A stretch of 64,000 nucleotides of DNA from contig NZ_RHNQ01000002.1 of NCBI RefSeq assembly GCF_003946275.1, forward strand, positions 1 to 64,000, given 5' to 3'. Shown here piece by piece: positions 31,078 through 40,969 of the stretch (positions are counted from its first letter, which is position 1; the number at the start of each line of letters is the position of its first letter). The stretch is from Loigolactobacillus backii (lineage in GTDB: Bacteria > Bacillota > Bacilli > Lactobacillales > Lactobacillaceae). The translations under genes were made by a program, and so were the position numbers. The notes below the pieces were generated by a model. That model worked only from the letters and a program-made list of their open reading frames with translations, had not been told where the DNA came from and made no database searches.

Positions 31078-32497
31078 ACGATTTGGTTATACAACTTTTA
31101 AACCAGGCCAATTGGACGTTATTCAGGCGGTTTTAGCAGGTCAAGATACGTTTGCGGTTTTGCCTACTGGGACTGGTAAATCGCTCTGTTATCAATTACC
31201 AGGTTATGCGACCAGCGGAAGTGTTGTTATCGTTTCACCATTATTATCCCTGATGCAAGATCAAGTAGCACGGCTACACTATTTAGGTGAAAAAAAAGTA
31301 GTGGCCTTGACTTCAGACCTAACAATAATGGAGAAAAATGGCGTATTACAACAGCTACAGCAGTACCGTTTTATCTTTTTATCACCAGAAATGGCTAATC
31401 AACCGCGTGTTCGCACTGCGTTAGGCCGGCTAGAAATTTCACTGCTAGCGATTGATGAGGCACATTGTATTTCACAGTGGGGGACGGATTTTCGGCCGGA
31501 TTATCTTGAATTGGCCTCTTTGCGTGAGCAGTTACAACCGCGTGCAACGTTGGCCATGACAGCCACGGCCACTAAACGTGTACAGGCCGATATTCTAGTC
31601 AAACTAGGTTTAACGGCGGCCACAACGAAAAAAGTTATTTATTCTGTTGACCGACCTAATATTTATTTAGACGTTCAACAATACGCAAATGAATCCGAAA
31701 AAGAGCGGGCCTTGATTCAATTCTGTCGGCAACTAAAAAAACCAGGAATTGTTTATTTTTCTAGCAAACAAAAGTCTGAAGAAATGGCCGATAAAATTCA
31801 AAAAGAAACGGGTATAAGAACTAGCTTTTATCATGGAGACCTACCTAGTCAAGATCGCTACGCCATTCAGCAACAATTTATGCAAGGCGACCTAGCAATT
31901 ATTTGTGCAACTACCGCCTTTGGAATGGGGATCAATAAGGCCAACATTCGATTTGTTTTGCATTATCATTTAGCCTCTAATCTAGAAAGCTATTTACAAG
32001 AAACAGGTCGAGCAGGTCGCGATGGGCAACAAAGTATTGCCATTTTACTGTTTCAACCTAGCGATATCCGAATTCAAGCCAATTTAATGGCGAGTGGTAT
32101 TCCGGATAAGGGGCTCATTAATCAATATTTTAAGAATCCAAATAATTTTAAAGCAATGCACTTTCCTGAGATCGATTTGCTCCGCTTCTATCAACAGCAT
32201 GGTTATTCTGCTTCGGCCATTCAGCAACTTTTACAAAAACGGCAAGAGGAAAAACGTTTGGCGTTAGGTGGTATGCTAAGTTACATCACAACGCCAAATT
32301 GTAAACGGCAGTTTATTTTAACTTATTTTGCGGACCATAAATCAATCACTTGTGATAACGATTGTTGTTGCCATAATCAAATGACCGATTACCTTGAACA
32401 ATTGAATTTGATCACAAAAAAGGAAGAACAAAAAGAGAGCGTTGCCTATGCCGATTGGCAAAGCCGCCTAAAGCAACTTTTCTTTACGGAATATTAA
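31043..32497 (+). CDS. recQ: RecQ-family ATP-dependent DNA helicase (short form)
   Basis: A 484-aa 3'-5' helicase of the short RecQ/RecS type. It has Walker A GTGKSLCYQLPG (about residues 44-55), the DEAH box, SAT-like motif TATATK, and motif VI with QETGRAGRDG. A C-terminal cysteine cluster (CKRQFIL...CDNDCCC) forms the zinc-binding part; no HRDC domain is present. YpbB next door may supply the missing helix-turn-helix. The ATG at 31043 follows GGAGGAG. Confidence 0.93.
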   Translation: MNTAELTKILTKRFGYTTFKPGQLDVIQAVLAGQDTFAVLPTGTGKSLCYQLPGYATSGSVVIVSPLLSLMQDQVARLHYLGEKKVVALTSDLTIMEKNGVLQQLQQYRFIFLSPEMANQPRVRTALGRLEISLLAIDEAHCISQWGTDFRPDYLELASLREQLQPRATLAMTATATKRVQADILVKLGLTAATTKKVIYSVDRPNIYLDVQQYANESEKERALIQFCRQLKKPGIVYFSSKQKSEEMADKIQKETGIRTSFYHGDLPSQDRYAIQQQFMQGDLAIICATTAFGMGINKANIRFVLHYHLASNLESYLQETGRAGRDGQQSIAILLFQPSDIRIQANLMASGIPDKGLINQYFKNPNNFKAMHFPEIDLLRFYQQHGYSASAIQQLLQKRQEEKRLALGGMLSYITTPNCKRQFILTYFADHKSITCDNDCCCHNQMTDYLEQLNLITKKEEQKESVAYADWQSRLKQLFFTEY

Positions 32498-32615
32498 AGA
32501 ATTTGAAAGTGGTTTATGTTACAATAATTCCTAGAAGTTCGACCTAAGAATATGATTGGTCCGCTAACGAAACCAGGTATTGTTAATGGTATTTCGTGAA
32601 TGAGGGGGAGCGTCA

Positions 32616-33257
32616 ATGAATAAGAATGAGGAACCAAATAAAAAAACTGCTGCTCATGAAGAACGTCCTTGGGCCAAGCAGTTTGACAATACCCGTGATG
32701 ATCGGGGCAACGTCTCGCGTGCTGCAACTCGAAAAAAAGACCGGGGTAACGCAACTTTTGTGACAATCCTGACGATTGCTTTGTTAGCTTTAGCTGCACT
32801 ACCTATTGGGGCTTGGATGATTTTTCAAAATCAGATGAATAAGCCAGTGACACCACATAACACGACTGCAATTGTGAGCTCTTCTAAGAAAAAGGTAGCT
32901 ACTAGCAAAAAAACGCAGTCAAAAAAAAATGCACAGGCAAGCAGTCGTAAGAAAGTAACGACAAGTAACGCGCAAAAGACGAGTTCGGTTGCCACAACAG
33001 AAACAAGTACTGCACAGGCGGCCTCTTCTTCTGAGCAAGTGGCCGCCGCGAGTTCTAGTAGTTCAAGTGCAGCGTCTACTAGCAGTAGTGCCGCTTCTGC
33101 TAATAGCAGCAGTGGCAGTTACGTGACCGTTGCGGCTGGCCAAGGTGTTTACCGGGTAGCGGCTAATAATGGTTTAAGTGTTCAAGAACTCTTGAAATTA
33201 AATGGGTTAACTAGTGCAGCCACAATTAAGCCAGGTCAGCAATTACGGGTTAAATAA
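32616..33257 (+). CDS. Membrane-anchored LysM protein
   Basis: A 213-aa protein resembling YpbE at the same locus in Bacillus. A cytoplasmic N-terminal tail (1-47) precedes one transmembrane segment (about 48-70). Then comes a Lys-rich and Ser/Ala-rich low-complexity extracellular linker (about 85-165), and a single C-terminal LysM domain (about 169-213) that should bind peptidoglycan. The linker coding sequence is repetitive. The function is unknown; a role in the cell envelope is inferred. The ATG follows a GAGGGGGAG site. Confidence 0.88.
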   Translation: MNKNEEPNKKTAAHEERPWAKQFDNTRDDRGNVSRAATRKKDRGNATFVTILTIALLALAALPIGAWMIFQNQMNKPVTPHNTTAIVSSSKKKVATSKKTQSKKNAQASSRKKVTTSNAQKTSSVATTETSTAQAASSSEQVAAASSSSSSAASTSSSAASANSSSGSYVTVAAGQGVYRVAANNGLSVQELLKLNGLTSAATIKPGQQLRVK

Positions 33258-33276
33258 AATATTAAAAGTTAACTAC

Positions 33277-33305
33277 TGAGGTCTGTGGCTGACCTCAATT
33301 TTTTT
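33277..33305 (+). terminator. Terminator after the LysM gene
   Basis: A 7-bp stem TGAGGTC/GACCTCA (33277-33283, 33291-33297) is followed by a seven-T run interrupted by nothing. Confidence 0.8.
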
Positions 33306-33327
33306 GTGGAAAAAGGGGTTTTGATTA

Positions 33328-34014
33328 ATGGCAGTGGGTTTACAGATCGCAATTGATGGTCCGGCATCGGCTGGGAAAAGCACAGTAGCAAAATTGGTTG
33401 CTAAACAATTACATTATACTTACTGTGATACAGGTGCGATGTATCGTTCAATTACTTGGGCGGCGATGCAACATGGTTTAAGGCTAACTGATGAAGTAGC
33501 GGTTGTTGCTTTATTGGATAAAAGTACGATTCGCTTTGAGCCGGGAGAGGTTGAGCAGCGGGTTTTCTTTAATGAAACCGAGGTTACAGCGGCCATTCGG
33601 CAACCTGATGTGACCAATAATGTTTCAACGATTGCCGCATTAGGTGGCGTCCGGCAGAAGTTAGTTCAGCTACAACATCAAATTGCGGCGGTGGGAAATA
33701 TTGTGATGGATGGTCGCGATATTGGAACGGCCGTGTTACCTAACGCTGAAGTTAAGATTTTCTTAGTTGCCAGTGTTTCCGAACGGGCTACAAGACGGTA
33801 TAAAGAAAATTTAACGAAGGGGATTAATACGCCCCTTGCCGTTTTAAAGCAAGAAATTGAATTACGGGATAAAAAGGATTCTACGCGTAAAATTTCCCCG
33901 TTAGTTCAAGCAAAAGATGCGGTGTTAGTTGATACAACGTCATTAAATATTGATCAAGTTGTTGCGCGAATTATTAGAATTGTCCAAGAAAAAGAGAAAG
34001 ATCATAATAAATAA
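33328..34014 (+). CDS. cmk: Cytidylate kinase
   Basis: CMP/dCMP kinase of 228 aa that phosphorylates CMP and dCMP to the diphosphates with ATP. The P-loop GPASAGKST lies at about residues 11-19; the CMP-binding segment [11 protein letters not shown] and the [12 protein letters not shown] motif are intact. It is followed closely by rpsA and der, the conserved Firmicutes order. The ATG at 33328 follows AAAGGGG. Confidence 0.97.
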   Translation: MAVGLQIAIDGPASAGKSTVAKLVAKQLHYTYCDTGAMYRSITWAAMQHGLRLTDEVAVVALLDKSTIRFEPGEVEQRVFFNETEVTAAIRQPDVTNNVSTIAALGGVRQKLVQLQHQIAAVGNIVMDGRDIGTAVLPNAEVKIFLVASVSERATRRYKENLTKGINTPLAVLKQEIELRDKKDSTRKISPLVQAKDAVLVDTTSLNIDQVVARIIRIVQEKEKDHNK

Positions 34015-34093
34015 TAGCTTTTCCTAGCATTTCGTCTGCTTTTACTATAAAATAGACACTGTAGTTTCAAGCTGTTTAAGGAGGATTTTTGGC

Positions 34094-35336
34094 ATGAGTG
34101 AAAATAATAATACAAATGAAAATAAAAATGCCATGGCGGATGCTTTAAATAGCGTCCACGATGTGAAGATCGGTGACATTGTGAAAGGTGAAGTACTCGC
34201 AATTGACGATGATAAGCAATTAATCGTTGGTATTCCAGGGTACTGGGGTTGAAGGCGTTGTTCCACTTAAGGAATTGGCCAGTCAACCAGTTGATGACAT
34301 TAAGGATATTGCCAAAGTTGGTGATGTACTTGATTTAGTCGTTATTTCAACTATTGGTAAGGATAAAGAGAATGGTAGTTACCTCCTTTCTAAACGTCGG
34401 TTAGAAGCACGTAAGGTCTGGGCCGATATTCAGAAGGAATTTGAAGCTGGCAATACGCTTACCGCAACCGTTACCGAAGTTGTTAAGGGTGGCTTGGTAG
34501 TTGACGCTGGTGTTCGTGGTTTTATCCCAGCATCGATGATTTCTGACCATTTTGTTGATGACTTGTCACAATACAAAGGTCAAGAATTAGAACTTAAGAT
34601 TATCGAAATCGAACCAAGCGAGAATCGTTTGATTTTATCGCACCGTGCGATTGTTGAAGCTCAAAAGGCTGAACAACGCGAAAAGATTTTAGCAACAATT
34701 AAGGCCGGCGACACTGTCGAAGGTACTGTTGCTCGTTTGACTAATTTTGGTGCCTTTGTAGATCTTGGTGGCATTGATGGATTAGTTCACGTTTCCGAAA
34801 TTTCTTATGAACGTGTTGCTAAGCCTTCCGATGTTCTTAAAGTAGGTCAACAGCTTAAGGTTAAGGTGTTAGCAGTTGACCCTGAAAAGAACCGGATTTC
34901 ACTTTCATTGAAAGCTTTACTTCCTGAACCTTGGGATGGTATTGAGGATAAGGCACCAGCTGGTACCGTCCTTGAAGGTACGGTTAAACGATTAACAACT
35001 TTTGGTGCCTTTGTTGAAGTATTCCCTGGTGTTGAAGGTTTAGTTCATATTTCTCAGATTTCACATGAACATATTGCAACACCGAATGAAGTACTTTCTG
35101 AAGGCGAGACAATCAAGGTTAAAGTCTTAGAAGTTAAACCTGAGGCGCACCGTTTAGCACTTTCGATTAAGGCTTTAACACCAAAACCAAATACTGATGA
35201 TAAAACAAATACGGCTTCACCTGCAGAAACCAGCAATTATCAAAGTAATGATGATGAAGGTGGCTTCACATTAGGCGATCTTATTGGCAATGAATTAAAA
35301 AAGAGTACGTCTAATAACGATGATGATAAGAACTAA
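34094..35336 (+). pseudogene. rpsA: 30S ribosomal protein S1 homolog, frameshifted
   Basis: The gene encodes a four-domain S1 protein, which helps bind mRNA to the ribosome. The first frame starts at the ATG at 34094 behind AAGGAGG and stops at 34250-34252 after 52 codons, inside the first S1 domain. The rest of the protein continues in another frame. Removing one G from the GGG at 34238-34240 restores a continuous 413-aa protein (VGIPGTGVEGVVPLKEL). Downstream S1 domains are well preserved (GDTVEGTVARLTNFGAFVDL and the following one), so this is either a very recent mutation or a sequencing error. Confidence 0.9.
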
Positions 35337-35356
35337 ATCAGTTTTATAACAATTTG

Positions 35357-35386
35357 GAGATTGGCCCAATACCAATCTCTTTTTTG
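35357..35386 (+). terminator. Terminator of rpsA
   Basis: An 8-bp stem GAGATTGG/CCAATCTC (35357-35364, 35372-35379) is followed by a T6 run. Confidence 0.85.
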
Positions 35387-35425
35387 TTTGAAGTTGTGAA
35401 TTTTAAATGAAAGTGAGGGATTGTA

Positions 35426-36736
35426 ATGACAAAACCTGTAGTGGCAATTGTAGGTCGGCCTAATGTCGGTAAATCAACTGTATTTAACCGAATTGCTGGC
35501 GAACGAATTTCCATTGTTGATGACGCGCCAGGTGTGACGCGTGATCGGATTTATGCGCCGGCAGAATGGCTGGGCCATGAGTTTAATTTAATTGATACCG
35601 GCGGAATCGACATTGGTGATGAACCATTTCTAGAACAAATTAAAGAACAAGCCGAAGTTGCAATTGATGAAGCTGATGTTATTGTTTTTTTGACCAGTGT
35701 TCGTGAAGGTTTAACTGATGCTGATGAGAAAGTTGCTAGATTACTTTATCGATCGGATAAGCCAGTTGTTTTGGCAGTTAATAAGGTCGATAACCAAGAA
35801 CTAAGGCAAGATATTTATGATTATTATGCTTTAGGATTTGGTGATCCAGTTGGTGTTTCTGGCGTTCATGGCATTGGGATGGGTGATTTACTTGATGAGA
35901 TTGTTAAGCATTTTCCCGAAGAAATTGATGAAGTTGATGATGATCGAATCCATTTTAGTTTGATTGGCCGACCGAATGTTGGTAAGTCATCACTAGTTAA
36001 TGCTATCTTAGGCGAGAACCGGGTCATTGTTTCTAGTATTGCCGGGACAACACGGGATGCCGTTGACACGCAGTTTATTGCTGCTGATGATTCAGAGTTT
36101 ACGATGATTGATACGGCTGGTTTACGTAAACGGGGTAAGGCCTACGAAAATGCCGAAAAATACAGTGTTTTACGGGCAATGGCCGCAATTGATCGTTCTG
36201 ATGTTGTCTTAGTCACGTTAAACGCCAAAGAAGGTATTCGCGAGCAGGACAAGCGCATTGCGGGTTACGCGCATGAGGCCGGTCGGGGAATTATTATAAC
36301 AGTTAATAAATGGGATACGCTTAAAAAGGATAACCATACGTTAAGTGATTTTGAAAATGCCATTCGGGCCAATTTTGCTTACCTAGATTACGCCCCAATT
36401 GTTTTTGTTTCGGCTAAAACTAAGCAACGCCTTGATCAGCTACCGAAAATGATTCAAGAAGTAAGTAAAAATCAAAATCGTCGAATTAAATCTTCTGTTT
36501 TGAATGATGTTTTGATGGATGCAATTGCAACTAACCCAACACCGTCGACTAACGGTAAAAAGTTGCGGGTTTATTACGCAACACAAGTGGCCATTAAGCC
36601 ACCAACGTTTGTTATTTTTGTGAATGATCCTGATTTGATGCATTTTTCTTATGAACGTTTTATTGAAAATCAAATTCGCGCGGCCTTCGAATTTTCAGGA
36701 ACGCCAATTCACATTATTACCCGGCGGCGAAAGTAG
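35426..36736 (+). CDS. der: GTPase Der (EngA)
   Basis: Essential 50S-assembly GTPase with two G domains in tandem, 436 aa. The P-loops are GRPNVGKST (about 10-18) and GRPNVGKSS (about 183-191); the specificity motifs NKVD and NKWD are both present, and a C-terminal KH-like domain completes it. It follows rpsA after a terminator and has its own GTGAGGG ribosome site. Confidence 0.97.
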   Translation: MTKPVVAIVGRPNVGKSTVFNRIAGERISIVDDAPGVTRDRIYAPAEWLGHEFNLIDTGGIDIGDEPFLEQIKEQAEVAIDEADVIVFLTSVREGLTDADEKVARLLYRSDKPVVLAVNKVDNQELRQDIYDYYALGFGDPVGVSGVHGIGMGDLLDEIVKHFPEEIDEVDDDRIHFSLIGRPNVGKSSLVNAILGENRVIVSSIAGTTRDAVDTQFIAADDSEFTMIDTAGLRKRGKAYENAEKYSVLRAMAAIDRSDVVLVTLNAKEGIREQDKRIAGYAHEAGRGIIITVNKWDTLKKDNHTLSDFENAIRANFAYLDYAPIVFVSAKTKQRLDQLPKMIQEVSKNQNRRIKSSVLNDVLMDAIATNPTPSTNGKKLRVYYATQVAIKPPTFVIFVNDPDLMHFSYERFIENQIRAAFEFSGTPIHIITRRRK

Positions 36737-36977
36737 TTAGAGCTTGCTGTAACGCAAATTTGGCCAGATTGATGCCAGATTTACTAATTTTGGCTATTTT
36801 ATTAAAAAATACGTGATAAATCACGAAAAAACCTTGCTATCAAGGCATTCCTATGATATCTTTGATTCAGAAATGATGATTTTGTTTCATTATTTCGTCA
36901 CTTTCTATTTTTAATAGAAATGGCAAATCTGATATTAGACGATGAGTCTATTATTTTGATGCGGAGGTGAATTCACT

Positions 36978-37253
36978 ATGGCAAATAAAGCTGAATTAAT
37001 CGAAAATGTTGCAAGTCAAACTGGTTTAACCAAAAAGGACGCAACTGCTGCTGTTGATGCTGTTTTTGGTTCAATCCAAGATACATTAGCAAAAGGCGAA
37101 AAAGTTCAATTGATTGGTTTTGGTAACTTCGAAGTTCGTGACCGTGCTGCTCGTAAGGGTCGTAACCCACAAACTGGCGCTGAAATTCAAATTCCAGCAA
37201 GCAAGGTACCAGCATTTAAACCTGGTAAGGCATTGAAAGATGCTGTTAAATAA
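36978..37253 (+). CDS. hup: DNA-binding protein HU
   Basis: Histone-like nucleoid protein of 91 aa that bends DNA. The sequence [20 protein letters not shown] and the arm motif [24 protein letters not shown] (split) are typical of HU. It has strong codon bias and a GGAGGTGA site, consistent with very high expression. The 240-bp upstream region contains two small hairpins (36811-36860) and an inverted repeat TTTCTATT-TTT-AATAGAAA at 36902-36920 whose roles are unclear. Confidence 0.98.
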   Translation: MANKAELIENVASQTGLTKKDATAAVDAVFGSIQDTLAKGEKVQLIGFGNFEVRDRAARKGRNPQTGAEIQIPASKVPAFKPGKALKDAVK

Positions 37254-37263
37254 GTAATGAAGG

Positions 37264-37292
37264 ACTAGCAATTTAGATTGCTAGTTTTTTTG
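37264..37292 (+). terminator. Terminator of hup
   Basis: An 8-bp stem ACTAGCAA/TTGCTAGT (37264-37271, 37278-37285) is followed by a T run. Confidence 0.88.
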
Positions 37293-37373
37293 TCGTCAAT
37301 TTTTGAGCAAATTAAGTACTTTTATGCTAAACTAATGTGTATTTGACAACAAAACGAAGAAGGGTGTTTTTAG

Positions 37374-38636
37374 ATGAGTTATTCAGAACAAATGTTAACA
37401 AAACTCTCTAGCGGCCAACTTGATGCGGCCAACAAGGCATTTATTCAAGCGTTACGGCGTGATGATGACGAAACCCTATTTAGTTTAGCTGAGAATCTAT
37501 ATGCCTTAGGATTTTTAAAACAAGCCAAACGCACGTATTTAAAACTATTGAAAAAGTATCCCGATGAAGATGAGATTCGAACCACTTTGGCCGATATTGC
37601 GATTAGCGATGGTAATAATGATGAGGCGCTGACCTATTTGGACGCAATCAAACCGGATTCACCTGCTTATGCGGAAAGTTTACTGGTTGCGGCCGATATG
37701 TACCAGCAACAAGGGCTCTATGAGGTCAGTGAACAAAAGTTATTAACTGCTCGCCGTTTGTTCCCAGATGAATCAGTGATTACGTTTGCGTTGGCCGAAT
37801 TCTATTTTGATAGTGGGGAATTCCATAAGGCGGTCATCTATTACGAAACATTAGTAGCGGCCGGGGTGACTGAACTTTCTAAGGTTAATATAATTCAACG
37901 TTTAGGAGTTGCTTACGCTAATACTGGTGAGTTTGAGCGGGCATTAGAATATTTGGAACAAATTCCGACTGAAGAATTGGATCCTGATGCCGCTTTTCAG
38001 TACGGTTTTGTTGAATTACAGTTAAAGGATTACAAAAAAGCAATTGAAGTTTTATCAGGTTTGCGTGATCAAGATCCGCAGTACACATCACTTTATCCCT
38101 ATTTGGCGGAGGCTCTGGAGGCCAACCAACAATTAGAGGAAGCCATGCGGGTTTTGCAGGAAGGTATTGGTATGGATCAATACAATGAGGTTCTCTATAA
38201 TAAGGCGGCCCACGTTGCGTTGCGGCTGGATGACAGTAAGGCTGGGGAAAAATATTTAATTCAGCTACTGCAAATTGACCCGGATAATATGGCCGCAAAA
38301 ATCGAGCTCAGTAATTTGTACGTTAAGCAGCAACGAGATACTGATAACGTTAAATTGTTGGCTAAGGCGGTTGATCAGGGGGATGTAGATCCGCAGGCCT
38401 ATTGGAATTTAGGCGTCTCCTACGAGCGCTTAGAGGCCTATAAAAAAGCACGGGAAAACTATTTACTAGCCTATTCAACCTTTAAAAATGAGCCTAATTT
38501 TTTGCGGCAAATCATTAATTTCTTTCGCGAAGAAGGGTTGCGCGATGAAACTCTGGCGGCCTTACAGCGTTACGTTAAATTAGTGCCCACCGACGATGAT
38601 ATGGCCTTACTTTTAGAAGAATACCAACAAGAATAA
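37374..38636 (+). CDS. Tetratricopeptide-repeat protein (YpiA-like)
   Basis: A 420-aa cytoplasmic protein built of tandem TPR helices over almost its whole length; clear units begin near residues 35, 105, 140, 175, 205, 240 and 340. No catalytic domain is visible, so it is probably a scaffold. It lies between hup and a Xer-like gene; a protein of this type occurs in the same neighbourhood in Bacilli (YpiA). The ATG follows GAAGGGTG. Its function is unknown. Confidence 0.85.
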   Translation: MSYSEQMLTKLSSGQLDAANKAFIQALRRDDDETLFSLAENLYALGFLKQAKRTYLKLLKKYPDEDEIRTTLADIAISDGNNDEALTYLDAIKPDSPAYAESLLVAADMYQQQGLYEVSEQKLLTARRLFPDESVITFALAEFYFDSGEFHKAVIYYETLVAAGVTELSKVNIIQRLGVAYANTGEFERALEYLEQIPTEELDPDAAFQYGFVELQLKDYKKAIEVLSGLRDQDPQYTSLYPYLAEALEANQQLEEAMRVLQEGIGMDQYNEVLYNKAAHVALRLDDSKAGEKYLIQLLQIDPDNMAAKIELSNLYVKQQRDTDNVKLLAKAVDQGDVDPQAYWNLGVSYERLEAYKKARENYLLAYSTFKNEPNFLRQIINFFREEGLRDETLAALQRYVKLVPTDDDMALLLEEYQQE

Positions 38637-38655
38637 AGTAGATCAAATTATCGAT

Positions 38656-38701
38656 AAAACGGACCAACAAAGTTGCGCTGACAACTTTGTTGGTCCGTTT
38701 T
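38656..38701. terminator. Bidirectional terminator
   Basis: A perfect 20-bp stem (38656-38675 and 38682-38701) with a 6-nt loop has A4 and T4 ends. It lies between the convergent TPR gene and the Xer-like gene. Confidence 0.93.
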
Positions 38702-38702
38702 G

Positions 38703-39518
38703 TTATGGTAAATTCTTTTTATAGTACGCCAATGAGGCGGGATCAAGGCGTAGGGCCGCCATTAGTTCTTGGTCAGATAATTCTCGGTGATTAATAATGT
38801 AGTACATCAGGTAACCTTGGTGCAGCTTACTAGGTAACAAAGTTATTTTTAGAATATTACCATCCCGCTTCAAATATTTGTGTAAACCAGGTAAGGTTAA
38901 CTGCGGCTGGTCGGTATCCCGCCGTGTTTTAAGAAATAAATCCTGACTAGCCTGTAATGTGGCAAATGGCTGGCGGTAAGTCTGAAATTCCGACCAGAAT
39001 TGGCGTTCACTGGGTGTTAATTTTGATAGATCAAGTTGTTGGTAAAAACCGGGGCTAAGAAATTCCTTGACTGTGAATCCCTTGGCCAATAATAAAAGGG
39101 CCGCCCGTGTATAAAAAGTTAGTTGTTCATTTTGTAGTAGTTCAGGTAATTCCTGTAACCAATCAGTTTGAAAAGTTGTAGTCAAACGTTCTTTAGGTAA
39201 ACCTTTTAGGCCAACTGTTGGATAATTGGTAATTAATTCGCGAGTAAAAAGAAATTTAAAGTAATTATTTAGGTGGGACATAATTTTGTTATAGGTATCG
39301 TTTTTTAAGGCACGCTGATTCAGTAGCATGGTGAGGTAATCGCGGATATCGTTTTCTAAAATATTATTTAAATCCGGATCACTTTGGTAGGCCCAATTAA
39401 ATTGTTGAAGGTAGTCAAAAAAATCGGTCAAGGTGTGCTGATACTCCGAAATTGTGATGGGAGCCAATTCTTTATTCTGTAAATATTTATTGAAACTCTT
39501 TTGATAAGGGAAGGACAT
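38703..39518 (-). CDS. Xer-like protein lacking recombinase catalytic residues
   Basis: A 271-aa protein with an N-terminal SAM-like core-binding domain as in Xer recombinases (LAPITISEYQHTLTDFFDYL, about 18-37) and a degraded C-terminal half. The first catalytic arginine is missing: ALLLLAKGFTVKEFLS stands where active enzymes have the T-G-L-R-V/I-S-E-L pattern. The HxLRH block, the second histidine and the tyrosine are also not recognisable. It may be a DNA-binding, non-catalytic relative like the XerD-like proteins of streptococci. It is a single gene with a TATACT -10 box (39550-39555, minus strand). Confidence 0.75.
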   Translation of the reverse strand: MSFPYQKSFNKYLQNKELAPITISEYQHTLTDFFDYLQQFNWAYQSDPDLNNILENDIRDYLTMLLNQRALKNDTYNKIMSHLNNYFKFLFTRELITNYPTVGLKGLPKERLTTTFQTDWLQELPELLQNEQLTFYTRAALLLLAKGFTVKEFLSPGFYQQLDLSKLTPSERQFWSEFQTYRQPFATLQASQDLFLKTRRDTDQPQLTLPGLHKYLKRDGNILKITLLPSKLHQGYLMYYIINHRELSDQELMAALRLDPASLAYYKKNLP

Positions 39519-39785
39519 GGCAGCACTTACTTTCTTAATAATTAACTAAAGTATAACATAAAAAAGTTACTTTAACTTAATTAAACAAAAAATAGCGCTG
39601 CAAGCAGCGCAAAACCAATATTAAACCAATAGTAACCAAATTCAAATTATGGATAGAACCCAGTGGGCGTAATTTCAATACATCTAGAAAATAAATTATT
39701 TACTAGAGAATTTAATATTATGAATAATTAATTAAAATATAGAGGATATTATTGTAAAATAATTTGTTTTTGATTAAAAATAAGG
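39519..39785. other. AT-rich non-coding gap
   Basis: No gene is visible. The gap contains the minus-strand promoter of the Xer-like gene, a small hairpin GCGCTG-CAAG-CAGCGC near 39594-39609, and otherwise very AT-rich sequence. Confidence 0.5.
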
Positions 39786-39814
39786 TTGACAAATAACATT
39801 ATTTTCTTTAGCAT
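39786..39814 (+). promoter_or_regulatory. Promoter of the Ldh_2 gene
   Basis: TTGACA (39786-39791) and TAGCAT (39809-39814) are spaced by 17 bp. Transcription should start near 39821, which rules out long leader codons before that point. Confidence 0.65.
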
Positions 39815-39876
39815 AAATAGCATAACTTGAATTGTACAGCGGTTTATTTAAGAATCTAAAGAGTGTGGTGGCCAAC

Positions 39877-40965
39877 GTGGTAAAAAGATATGATAGTGAT
39901 AAAATGAAACAACTAGTTTTTGAGATTTATCAGGGTTATGGATTTTCCGCCGAGCAAAGTGAGCAGTTGGCGGAGATGCTCATTTATACTGATTTACACG
40001 GCATTGAATCGCACGGGGTGCAGCGGTTGATCATGTATGATGACTTCATTCAAAATGGTAAGATTCGCGTACATAGTAAGCCAGAAATCGTTAAGGAAAC
40101 GGATGTTTCTGCTGTGGTTGACGCCCATTTTGGTCTTGGACAGTTGAATGGTATTTTTAGCATGGATTTAGCAATTAAGAAGGCCAAACAACATGGGATT
40201 GGTATTGTGACTACGCGGAATTCTGGTCATTACGGAATTGCCGGGTACTACGCCAATTTAGCGGCGGAACAGGGGTTGATCGGAATGTCCTCGTGTAATT
40301 CACGACCAGCGATGTTACCGACGCACGCCACTAAGGCCTTTGTTGGCACTAATCCGATTGCTTTTGCCATGCCGGCCAAGCCGCACACGTTTATCTTTGA
40401 TTGTGCGACGACAACAGTCCCTCAGGGGAAAATCGAGGTTTATAATAAATTGGAAAAAGATTTGCCAGCATTATGGGTGGCAAAGAATGGTAACGAGCCA
40501 GTCTATGATCACCGTGATCAAGCCGATTTTGCGGCACTTCGGGATCCGGAAGCCAATGTTGGTTTGGCGCCCTTAGGTGGCGTTTCTGAGGATACCGGCA
40601 GTCACAAAGGTTTTGGTTTGGGTATTATTGTTGAAGTCTTCACGTCAATTTTATCGATGGGTAATATTTCGACTGAGATTACGCCGGATGATTTGAGTGT
40701 TGGCCCGTGCCAAAGTTTCACGGTGATTGATCCCGCTATTTTTGGTGATAAGGATAAAATTATTGATCGTTTTTCTCGTTACTTACAGGATATTCGCGAA
40801 TTGCCGGCCATTCCAGGTAAAACAATTTACGTTCACGGTGATAAAGAGGCAATTGCTTACGAAGATCGGAAGCAAAATGGCATCATTATTGACGATCGAA
40901 CGTTGGAGGAGATTGTTGGAATCGCTACACGATTAGGTGTAGACTACGCGGCCGCAATCAATTAG
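39877..40965 (+). CDS. Ldh_2-family malate/L-lactate-type dehydrogenase
   Basis: NAD(P)-dependent 2-hydroxyacid dehydrogenase of the Ldh_2 family (malate, L-lactate, ureidoglycolate or similar). Family motifs are DLHGIESHGVQRL near residue 40, the NSGHYGIAGYYA segment with the likely catalytic histidine, and a GSHKGFGLG segment near residue 245. The start is uncertain: I use the GTG at 39877 (362 aa) by family length, but no ribosome site is convincing. An ATG at 39904 or a TTG at 39832 are alternatives. Substrate cannot be told from the sequence. Confidence 0.82.
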   Translation: MVKRYDSDKMKQLVFEIYQGYGFSAEQSEQLAEMLIYTDLHGIESHGVQRLIMYDDFIQNGKIRVHSKPEIVKETDVSAVVDAHFGLGQLNGIFSMDLAIKKAKQHGIGIVTTRNSGHYGIAGYYANLAAEQGLIGMSSCNSRPAMLPTHATKAFVGTNPIAFAMPAKPHTFIFDCATTTVPQGKIEVYNKLEKDLPALWVAKNGNEPVYDHRDQADFAALRDPEANVGLAPLGGVSEDTGSHKGFGLGIIVEVFTSILSMGNISTEITPDDLSVGPCQSFTVIDPAIFGDKDKIIDRFSRYLQDIRELPAIPGKTIYVHGDKEAIAYEDRKQNGIIIDDRTLEEIVGIATRLGVDYAAAIN

Positions 40966-40969
40966 CAAG

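Noticed and set aside
34231-34252. Programmed +1 frameshift in rpsA
   Set aside because: No slippery codon, stop-adjacent site or upstream stimulatory Shine-Dalgarno of the prfB type is visible; a plain indel explains the data better.
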